A stretch of 64,000 bases of DNA from Terasakiella sp033100395 (GTDB taxonomy: Bacteria; Pseudomonadota; Alphaproteobacteria; Rhodospirillales; Terasakiellaceae), in assembly GCF_033100395.1 (NCBI RefSeq), contig NZ_JAWLVJ010000002.1, forward strand, positions 189,890-253,889. The letters run 5' to 3'. The translations under genes and the position numbers were made by a program. The notes below the pieces were generated by a model, which did not search any database, was not told the DNA's origin, and was given only the letters and a program-made list of their open reading frames with translations. Positions 49,524 to 56,727 of the stretch are shown piece after piece. The number at the start of each line of letters is the position of its first letter. Position 1 is the stretch's first letter.

Positions 49524-52500
49524 TTATTCCTTTTCGATGGTGAGTTCGTTGTCGGAACTGGAACAATCATCAGATCCGATATCGCCAATGCTTTTACAGC
49601 CATGTTCCCCGATGAAGTAGGTGCCAAGTAAAGGAACATCAAATTCAAACCCGAAGCTGAAGGCCGAAACGGCGCCTTCTGAAACGCTGACGGTTGTTGT
49701 TCCTGATGTGGTGCTGTTACTGAGGATGGAGCCAATGGAAATGCGTGAATCAAGGCTATCGCCACTGGAACTGATCCCAAAGGAGAAGTTGTTGATGTCG
49801 CCCACGGTGATGTTCATGTCGATATTGCCAGATAGGGTTGACCCATCATCGCGGCTTTCAATATATCCCACTTGTGTGGTGGCGGAATTGTTATAGCCAA
49901 GCGCGCCGACAAACATGGCTCCGACCGTAATATCCATATCCACATTGCCGCTGACAGGCGCATCAATTACGCCAACAAGAGCTTCGGCCGAGGCGTTGGA
50001 TCCAATGGCAAAAACGGTGGCATCGCCAACTGTAATATCCATATCCAAATTGCCACCCACATCGGCATTTACGTCACCAATTTCAATATTGGCAACGGTT
50101 TCTGACCCAAGCGAAGCAGCGATCAGGGGCCCGGTATCAATATCCACATTGGTGTTGCCCTTGATCTCCGCATGGATATTGCCAACTGAAATATCAGCGG
50201 TGGATTTATATCCGATGGCAGCAGCAATGGCACCGGTGACATCGATGTCGATTTTGCCACTGCCGTTCAGCACACCGTTGGACCCGAGATTCCCGATGGT
50301 AACCTCGGCCGTTGTTTTTTCCCCGATGGCAGCGGCGATGAGACCTTCTGCATCCACTGTATTCACATAGGCGCCCCCCACCGTCCCGGACACATTGCCG
50401 ACAGAAATGGTAGATGTACTGTCATCACCAATGGCTGCACTGATAGCCCCGTCTGCAGAAACCCGGTGGCTCAGGACACCTTCGATGGTGCCATCCACGT
50501 TACCAACCAGGAAATTGGCTTCGGTGTTGTTGCCGATGGCTGCGTTGACGGCCAAGGGAACGTCTGCTTCAAGGGTGATGCCGTGTTTGGTGGAATCGGT
50601 GCCGTCTGCTTCGATATTGCCAACCTTGGCATACGCCACGGCCTTGTTGCCGATGGCGGCGTTCACAATCCCCGTGGCATCAACGGTTAATTGTTCATTG
50701 CCACTGACGTGCCCACGGGTCACGCCGATATCCATAACGGCGAGAGATTGATAGCCAATGGCGGCGTTGACCGCACCGATGGCAATCACGCTTTCATTAA
50801 CGGTGCCTTGAATGTCGCCTTCCAGTCCTCCAACATCAACGTCAGCTTCACTGTCATAGCCAATGGCCGCATCCACCAGGCCGGTTGCCCAGATTTTATC
50901 AGTAATGCTGCCTGCGATGGTTTGTTTGCCCCCGTTGGGATTACCGATAATTCCGATATATTCACGCGCTGTCGTATCACTGCCAATGGCGGCGGATACG
51001 GCTTCGGATGCCCAGATCCATTCTTCAATAGAGCCAATCACTTTCAATTCACCTGTCTGGGCGACCGATGTATATCCCAGGCTGGTCAGGATGGTTTCTT
51101 TTTCTTCGTCCGTATCATTGCTGTCGCTACTGTCACTGGAGGAACTGTCGCCAGAGCTGGAGGAGGTCACATTGTCTGCATCACTGACCGTGCCGTCAAT
51201 ATCGACGGAGACAACCACATCCTGTGCATCTTCAAAAGCGGCTTCGATTTGGGAAACAGCGCTGTCTTGTTGATTATCCACTTCATCGTAAGCTGACGTC
51301 CAGGCGTCATATTCTTCCTTGGCGGCATCAGCTTCGGCCTGTGCCGCATCTTTATTCGCCTGAGCTGATTCTTGTTCTTTAATACTATCAGCGGTTTGAA
51401 CTTGCTTATGATCGCATTTCGTTTCGATGCCTAATGTATACCAGGTCTTGTGACAGTTATAGGAAATGGTTTCATATTCTGCATCAGGGATGTCAATGTC
51501 ATCGGCGGTCTTTTGCTTGTCGATATAGTCATCGTACGCGCTGTCTTGTTGTTCACCGACCTGGCTTTTGATGGTGGTAAAGGCCGCTTCTGTCTTTTCG
51601 ATGATGGTGTCTTCGACCGAGGACAGGCTTTGCGACATGGAACTGGATAGATCATCCAGCGATGTGGAAACCGTTTCGGTGATGCTGTCGGCGGACTGAT
51701 CGACAGTGTTTGAATAATCGGTCGAATTGTCATAGGCATCTGAATAGTCTTTGACGTCTGCCGTTTCTGTCAGGTCTTCATCGACATTGGCGGTGGCATT
51801 TGCATCTGCATCACTGGCCGCATCGGCTGCGCCATCTGCGGCTTCATCCGCACCATCGCCCGCACCGTCTGCCGCATCACTTTCATCATCAACCGATGCA
51901 TTGGCCGATTGGTCCACATCCTGCGTGGCAGATGTACCATCGACACTGTTATCCACCTGTCCGGTCTGATCATTAACGCTGGCATCAACGGCCTGATCAT
52001 CGACACTGGTGCTGCCTGTCGTACCATCCCCTGTTTCATTCAGGCTGGTGTCATAATTTTCATCAATGGCTTGGGACAATTGATCGGCAAATGATCCGGT
52101 GTTCAGGCTGGCAAGTGTTTCATCCAGGTTTTTATTGGCGTCCGCGCCCTGATTTTCCCGGATGGTTTCTGCTTTTTGGTCGTAATTACTGTCAAAGACT
52201 TTCAGTAATGAGGAGATTTCCGGATGGTCGGTATTAATTTTGGCGGAACTGAGCGCGGTTTCCACTTTGGAGCGCGCAATCGACATGCGTTGGGATCGAT
52301 CTGATGCGGCAATTTGCGGAGAGATATTTTCCGCTGCACTCTCCTGATTGGCGCTAAGCGCAGCGGCAACCTGTGCTGTCACATTCTGTGCGATGGAGGC
52401 ATTGGCGTTCGTACCTGTACCTGCTGTTTGATTGCCTGATTGACCAGTTGTTGCCGTTGCGCTTGTCGCCGCATTTGCCGCACGTGAAATGGCTTCGCTA

Positions 52501-53060
52501 ATCGTTTCAGCGGCTGACCCCGTGCCATCGCCCACACCGTCACCTGCGCCATCGCCTGCGCCGTCAGCGGCTGAACTGGCATTGCTATCTGATGTCAGCG
52601 CTGCGGTAATCGCTTCTGTTACATTGTTTGTGATACTGTCTGCAGACACAGAAGCGGTGGCGGAAGAGACCGTTTCGCTGACCTCTTCTTTTAAATTATT
52701 TTCAACTGACGAGGCAAAATCGGACGTGAAACTAAATCCACTGTCCGTGTTGGAAGAGGTTGAACTGCTTGCACTTTCAACATCCGGGCTGCCGAGGATT
52801 TGTTTGAAAATTTCTTCGTCAAACTCATCATCATTGTCATCGGATGTTTTATTGGCGAAATCATCGCTTAAGGATGATTTGACATCCTTGGTTTCAGCCG
52901 TGCTGTCATAGGTCGCACTTTCGTCAATGATTTCCTGTACGGTTTGATCCAGCTGTTCAGGACCCAGCAATTTATGGGCTTCATCTGCCCCTGCTGGGGT
53001 GATGGTCAGGGCCAACAGGCCAAGGGTTGATACCCCTAACCTATTGTTCTTTACCCACAT
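49524..53060 (-). CDS. Large secreted AIG-repeat protein (putative fibre/adhesin)
   Basis: This 1178-aa protein has a signal peptide (LGVSTLGLLALTITPAGADE). Residues ~30-660 are low complexity, rich in Ser, Thr, Ala and Asp, including DGAG/DGVG/DGTG tracts, then helical Gln/Ala/Asp segments and a Cys-536/Cys-549 pair. From ~690 to ~1150 there are about 13 tandem ~35-residue repeats: (A/S)AIGxxSxAxxxVGxIxxxxxGxxxxxVxxxG, e.g. GAIAAAIGYKSTADISVGNI. The last two copies lose the AAIG core. A second Cys pair (1155, 1166) closes the protein. The strand-like repeats suggest a beta-solenoid or curli-like fold. The start overlaps the CsgG-like gene by 20 bases. I infer a surface fibre or adhesin exported by that lipoprotein. 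Confidence 0.88.
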   Translation of the reverse strand: MWVKNNRLGVSTLGLLALTITPAGADEAHKLLGPEQLDQTVQEIIDESATYDSTAETKDVKSSLSDDFANKTSDDNDDEFDEEIFKQILGSPDVESASSSTSSNTDSGFSFTSDFASSVENNLKEEVSETVSSATASVSADSITNNVTEAITAALTSDSNASSAADGAGDGAGDGVGDGTGSAAETISEAISRAANAATSATATTGQSGNQTAGTGTNANASIAQNVTAQVAAALSANQESAAENISPQIAASDRSQRMSIARSKVETALSSAKINTDHPEISSLLKVFDSNYDQKAETIRENQGADANKNLDETLASLNTGSFADQLSQAIDENYDTSLNETGDGTTGSTSVDDQAVDASVNDQTGQVDNSVDGTSATQDVDQSANASVDDESDAADGAGDGADEAADGAADAASDADANATANVDEDLTETADVKDYSDAYDNSTDYSNTVDQSADSITETVSTSLDDLSSSMSQSLSSVEDTIIEKTEAAFTTIKSQVGEQQDSAYDDYIDKQKTADDIDIPDAEYETISYNCHKTWYTLGIETKCDHKQVQTADSIKEQESAQANKDAAQAEADAAKEEYDAWTSAYDEVDNQQDSAVSQIEAAFEDAQDVVVSVDIDGTVSDADNVTSSSSGDSSSSDSSDSNDTDEEKETILTSLGYTSVAQTGELKVIGSIEEWIWASEAVSAAIGSDTTAREYIGIIGNPNGGKQTIAGSITDKIWATGLVDAAIGYDSEADVDVGGLEGDIQGTVNESVIAIGAVNAAIGYQSLAVMDIGVTRGHVSGNEQLTVDATGIVNAAIGNKAVAYAKVGNIEADGTDSTKHGITLEADVPLAVNAAIGNNTEANFLVGNVDGTIEGVLSHRVSADGAISAAIGDDSTSTISVGNVSGTVGGAYVNTVDAEGLIAAAIGEKTTAEVTIGNLGSNGVLNGSGKIDIDVTGAIAAAIGYKSTADISVGNIHAEIKGNTNVDIDTGPLIAASLGSETVANIEIGDVNADVGGNLDMDITVGDATVFAIGSNASAEALVGVIDAPVSGNVDMDITVGAMFVGALGYNNSATTQVGYIESRDDGSTLSGNIDMNITVGDINNFSFGISSSGDSLDSRISIGSILSNSTTSGTTTVSVSEGAVSAFSFGFEFDVPLLGTYFIGEHGCKSIGDIGSDDCSSSDNELTIEKE

Positions 53061-54195
53061 GCAACCACCGTTTCAAAGGACCGGCACCCGTGCCTTGCTG
53101 AATATCTTTTACGTCCTGTTTGGATTGAATAAAGGCTTTTTCAAACAGGCGGTAATCGACCGATGTATTCGGGAAGAGACCATTTTTCACCCGGAAGGCC
53201 GCGATTTGAGTTTGGAATTCAGCGCTGGCTTTGCCGTTGATGATGGTGTTTTCATCCATCTTGATCAGACCCTGACGGTCCATTTCATAGGCGATGAATT
53301 TGACGCGTTCTTCATCGGACATTTCTTTATACTGGTCGCGAATGGCGGTGCGTGCCACACTGCTTTGGTCCAGATGTGCCAGGCACTGTTCAAATGGGAC
53401 GTTATAAAGCTTGCCCATTAGTTCAATCAGGCCAACTTCCACGAGTGATCGCAGTGCGCTGCTGAGTGCGCCTGCACGGTTTTCGTTATCACTGTAAATC
53501 CCGCCGACTTTGGAAAAGCTGACGGTGAATTCAGTGGAATCGCCTGTTTTCATCACACTCATGGTATTGGAGGATGTGACACCCGGTAAAATCTGATAGT
53601 TGCTGACTAATCCCAAGTTCAGATCAAGTGTCACCGATTTCAGGCTAATGGAATTGGAATTGGAAAGGCTCGCACCCAAGAAGCTATCAAGTTCATCACC
53701 TAAAGCTTCTTCACCCAAATTCAGGCTGTTGCCTTTCTGATGGCTGAACGGGCTGGAATTAATCTGGGTCACGGCACCACGTACAAAAAAGTCTGGCACG
53801 CGCAGGTTCTTCTTTTTGGGATGCGAATTATGCAGAGCCACGATGTTGGGCGTGCGGCGATCATAAGCAACAAAGCGCACGATGCCATTTTCTTCGGACA
53901 TGCGCGAAAGTGCAGAGACTAGCATTTCTTTTGCACCAAAGCCGGCAGAACCATTGGCTTCGGAATAATCCGGGATATCGGCAAGGGTCAGATAGATGGT
54001 CTGAACCTTTTTATCTTTCAGCATCCGTCCCATACAGACAAGCCCGTCAGAAAATCCGGTAAGCGCACGCACGGGTGCTGAAACAGGATTTTCTTCCAGC
54101 ACTTCGCGTGGCACTTTTGCCTCGAAGGTGGAACACCCGGCAAGAATAGAACTGACTAGCCCGATAACGGCAAAATTTTGAAAGCGTCTGCCCAC
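53041..54195 (-). CDS. CsgG/HfaB-like outer-membrane secretion lipoprotein
   Basis: This 384-aa lipoprotein has the signal and lipobox FAVIGLVSSILAGCSTFEAK. The body follows the CsgG plan: a strand KVQTIYLTLADIPDYSE, then GFGAKEMLVSALSRMSEENG, VRFVAYDRRTPNIVALHN, DFFVRGAVTQINSS, a serine-rich strand hairpin region likely to form the membrane barrel (ASLSNSNSISLKSVTLDLNL), and RAGALSSALRSLVEVGLIEL before a conserved Cys. CsgG and HfaB form outer-membrane pores for curli or holdfast-anchor subunits. Residues ~295-384 form an extra domain that resembles a peptidoglycan-binding motif (EFQTQIAAFRVKNGLFPNTS). It overlaps the large repeat gene by 20 bases, strong evidence that the two act together. 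Confidence 0.8.
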   Translation of the reverse strand: MGRRFQNFAVIGLVSSILAGCSTFEAKVPREVLEENPVSAPVRALTGFSDGLVCMGRMLKDKKVQTIYLTLADIPDYSEANGSAGFGAKEMLVSALSRMSEENGIVRFVAYDRRTPNIVALHNSHPKKKNLRVPDFFVRGAVTQINSSPFSHQKGNSLNLGEEALGDELDSFLGASLSNSNSISLKSVTLDLNLGLVSNYQILPGVTSSNTMSVMKTGDSTEFTVSFSKVGGIYSDNENRAGALSSALRSLVEVGLIELMGKLYNVPFEQCLAHLDQSSVARTAIRDQYKEMSDEERVKFIAYEMDRQGLIKMDENTIINGKASAEFQTQIAAFRVKNGLFPNTSVDYRLFEKAFIQSKQDVKDIQQGTGAGPLKRWLHVGKEQ

Positions 54196-54244
54196 GACTC
54201 TTTCTCCCCTAAGAAATGGCCTTATTTTAGTCTTCTATAGAAAA

Positions 54245-54568
54245 TTAGCGGCAATTATTCCCGGTGTTGACCACATCACCTGCGATGATGATATTGATCT
54301 CGCCTGAAAAGCTGCTGTCCACAGTCTGGTTTGCAATATCAACAGAACCACAATTGACCTGACTTCTGATCTGACTTTCCAGATCGGCCAACGCATCCAG
54401 CTGCCCATTGCTATAGACATAGGTAGACGACCCGGTTGCCAGTTTAGCCCGGGTTTTCAAAATTTTCATATTTGCACGGTCATCCAGAACCTGGCTGAAG
54501 CCTTCTGCACTGGTCAATATCAGTAAAGCCAGTGCAGAGGTCAGGATGAATGCTGTACGCACTGTCAT
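54245..54568 (-). CDS. Small secreted protein of the repeat-fibre operon (possible minor subunit)
   Basis: This 107-aa protein has a signal peptide (TAFILTSALALLILTSAEGF, cleavage near FSQ). A helical part follows (DALADLESQIRSQ), then a strand-rich end, VNCGSVDIANQTVDSSFSGE followed by INIIIAGDVVNTGNNC. That end resembles the second half of the repeat in the 1178-aa protein (GxI...SGNVDMDITVG) and has two Cys that could pair. The gene lies 3 bases after the two-repeat protein gene and 49 bases before the CsgG-like gene. Its role could be a nucleator, anchor or minor subunit, analogous to CsgB or HfaA, by position only. Confidence 0.75.
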   Translation of the reverse strand: MTVRTAFILTSALALLILTSAEGFSQVLDDRANMKILKTRAKLATGSSTYVYSNGQLDALADLESQIRSQVNCGSVDIANQTVDSSFSGEINIIIAGDVVNTGNNCR

Positions 54569-54571
54569 GTC

Positions 54572-54877
54572 TTAACAGGCGTTTTTGGCACCGATTGTTC
54601 CGATTTTCTGGTCGGAACAGGATTTGTTACCAATGGCAGCAGATACGTCTTGTGCAGCTTCAACAGCGATTTCGGTGTCGCCTTCGATTGTGCCGCTGTC
54701 AATTGCACCGATTTCCTGTGTTGCAGAAGACTTGTTACCGATTGCGGCAGATACATCTTCCTCAGCAGAGATGTTCAGCTGAACGCCACCTTCGATGGTT
54801 GGGCCTTCATCCTGTGCGATGGCCGAGAAAGAGACCAGTGAAAGTGCCAGTGCAGAGGCTGCGAATAGTTTCATCAT
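54572..54877 (-). CDS. Small secreted two-repeat AIG protein (putative major fibre subunit)
   Basis: This 101-aa protein has a signal peptide (MMKLFAASALALSLVSFSAI, cleaved at AQ|DE). The mature part holds two copies of the repeat shared with the 1178-aa protein: VSAAIGNKSSATQEIGAI and VSAAIGNKSCSDQKIGTI, 36 residues apart. A Cys in the second copy and a terminal Cys (KNAC) could form a disulfide. GGGAG lies 8 bases before the ATG. It is the first gene of the leftward operon, the usual place for an abundant subunit. Size, signal and repeats suggest a curlin-like building block, although the classic curlin Gln/Asn pattern is absent. Confidence 0.82.
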   Translation of the reverse strand: MMKLFAASALALSLVSFSAIAQDEGPTIEGGVQLNISAEEDVSAAIGNKSSATQEIGAIDSGTIEGDTEIAVEAAQDVSAAIGNKSCSDQKIGTIGAKNAC

Positions 54878-55055
54878 TATTTAAACTCCCTTGATGCGCT
54901 ATTGGTGGAACTATACAGAGGTATTATGTGCACGGAAAAGCTTTTTTTCCATATAGTTGTTATTAAGCGCATTTGAATCATTTTATAATAATTCTATTGA
55001 GTAAGCCTGTGATGAATTCAATTGCAGGGGTACTGCGTTGTTGTTAAGTAGTCAT

Positions 55056-55550
55056 ATGCAATGGACCCTACATACCGAGGCTGAGATGCCTGTTGAAGAT
55101 GAGATTATCTTCGACCTTGTTGCTCGCGCACTGGGTGAAAACTGGACGACCCGGTCTTCTCACCAGTTGCGACTCGGTCACACACATATTAAAGATTTGT
55201 CTTTATTGGCTTTTTTGGAAGGCAGACTGGTCGGGACCGTGCGTCTCTGGCCCATTCAGGCGGGCAATGCGGGGGATGCCTTATTGCTGGGGCCGTTGGC
55301 GGTGGAACCATCGCTTCAGGGGCTTGGTCTGGGTAAGGCCATGTTGAACCTGGTGATTGATCTGGCTAGGGCGGCAGGCTGGGGCGGTATTGTCCTGGTG
55401 GGCGATGCGCCTTATTACGAACGCGTCGGTTTTAGCGCCAAACCCACCTGGCATATGCGTATGCCCGGACGGTATGATCAGAATCGCCTGTTGGGGATTG
55501 AACTGATCGAAGGCTACCTTGAAGGCCATGACGGTGTGATTACGCGCTGA
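55056..55550 (+). CDS. GNAT-family N-acetyltransferase
   Basis: This protein of about 164 aa has a GNAT fold: a substrate helix (DLVARALGENWTTRSS), central strands (LVGTVRLWPI), the acetyl-CoA loop in LLLGPLAVEPSLQGLGLGKA, and the C-terminal GFSAKPTWHMRMPG region typical of YhbS-like members. The acceptor is unknown. I chose ATG 55056; the frame extends to a TTG at 55038. It is divergent from the repeat-fibre operon with about 180 bases of AT-rich sequence between. Confidence 0.87.
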   Translation: MQWTLHTEAEMPVEDEIIFDLVARALGENWTTRSSHQLRLGHTHIKDLSLLAFLEGRLVGTVRLWPIQAGNAGDALLLGPLAVEPSLQGLGLGKAMLNLVIDLARAAGWGGIVLVGDAPYYERVGFSAKPTWHMRMPGRYDQNRLLGIELIEGYLEGHDGVITR

Positions 55551-55644
55551 TGACAAGGTAAGGAAACCGTCACCTTAGCGTCTTTAAACTGTCATGACTG
55601 ATATGTTTGACTGACCCAATTTAAAATATCGGGGATAGTTTGTC

Positions 55645-56727
55645 TTGCATATTCTGATTGCGACGGATGCGTGGCATCCACAGGTAAATGGTGTCGTGCG
55701 TGTTTTAGATACATTGCGTAGCCGTTTGATGGATAAAGGGTTTGAGGTGACGGTCATTTCACCCGGGGACTTTCTGACCATGCCATGCCCGGGATATGCG
55801 GAAATTCCGCTGTCGCTTTTCCCGCAGCGAAAAATGCGATCCATGCTGAAACGTTTGCGTCCGGACGTGATCCATATTGCAACGGAAGGCCCCATCGGTT
55901 GGGCGATGCGCAAAATCTGTTTGAAAAAGGATCTGCCTTTTACGACCGCCTATCACACCAAGTTTCCGCAATATGTGAATGAACGTCTGCCGATCTCGCT
56001 GGAACGTTTGTATGGCGTTATGAAGAAATTTCATGGACCGTCCAAATGCGTCTTTTCCCCATCAGCCACAGTGGCAAAAGAACTGAAGGCCTTTAATTTC
56101 GACAATGTGTTTGAATGGTCGCATGGGGTGGATACGGACACCTTCAGCCCGCAGGAAAAGGATTTCTTTGACTTGCCGCGCCCCATTCATATGTATATCG
56201 GGCGCATCGCGGTGGAAAAGAACATTCCTGCTTTTCTCGATCTGGATTTACCGGGATCAAAGGTCGTGGTCGGGCCTGGCCCCATGCGCGAAGAATTGAT
56301 GGCAAAATATCCCGATGTGACCTTTCATTTGTCTTATAGCGACCGGGAACTCGCTCTTTGTTATTCCGCAGCTGATGTCTTCGTCTTTCCCAGCCTGACC
56401 GATACCTTTGGTCTGGTGATGGCAGAAAGCTTGGCTTGCGGTGTGCCTGTGGCGGCATATCCCATCTCCGGCCCGCTGGATGTGTTTGGCGAGACGGGGC
56501 CGTGCGATACGCCGTTTGGGGCCTTGCAGGACGATTTGGGCGAGGCGATCAAAATGTCTTATGACAAGCTGATCCCCGCGTGCCGCAGCCATGCGTTAAA
56601 CTTTTCCTGGGACCGAGTGGTGGATGAATTCCTGCAGAATATCGTCCCCATTGATCCGGAATTAAAAGACAAACGCTGGAAACTGCGCAAACATGCCGCG
56701 CGCTTTACCGTCAGGAAGGCGTCTTGA
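55645..56727 (+). CDS. Glycosyltransferase, GT-B family 4 (mannosyltransferase-like)
   Basis: This 360-aa glycosyltransferase starts at a TTG (55645) with GGGGA about 10 bases upstream and begins HILIATDAWHPQVNGVVRVL. This N-terminus and the later EGPIGWAMRKICLKKDLPFT, YHTKFPQYVNERLP and SHGVDTDTFSPQ blocks are typical of the GDP-mannose-dependent alpha-mannosyltransferase-like group (MgtA/PimB-like). The C-terminal nucleotide-sugar site is DVFVFPSLTDTFGLVMAESL. It probably transfers a hexose to a lipid or glycan at the inner membrane. It converges with the formate dehydrogenase gene and overlaps its end by 17 bases. Confidence 0.9.
   Translation: MHILIATDAWHPQVNGVVRVLDTLRSRLMDKGFEVTVISPGDFLTMPCPGYAEIPLSLFPQRKMRSMLKRLRPDVIHIATEGPIGWAMRKICLKKDLPFTTAYHTKFPQYVNERLPISLERLYGVMKKFHGPSKCVFSPSATVAKELKAFNFDNVFEWSHGVDTDTFSPQEKDFFDLPRPIHMYIGRIAVEKNIPAFLDLDLPGSKVVVGPGPMREELMAKYPDVTFHLSYSDRELALCYSAADVFVFPSLTDTFGLVMAESLACGVPVAAYPISGPLDVFGETGPCDTPFGALQDDLGEAIKMSYDKLIPACRSHALNFSWDRVVDEFLQNIVPIDPELKDKRWKLRKHAARFTVRKAS

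Noticed and set aside
49520..49780. N-terminal 87 residues of a 149-aa frame
   Set aside because: It runs antisense-free but inside the end of the 1178-aa gene in another frame; the signal-peptide-like start at 49519 has its own ribosome site.
50691..51296. 201-aa forward frame opposite the AIG repeats
   Set aside because: It arises from the repetitive codons of the large protein; it repeats with the same period and has no start signal.
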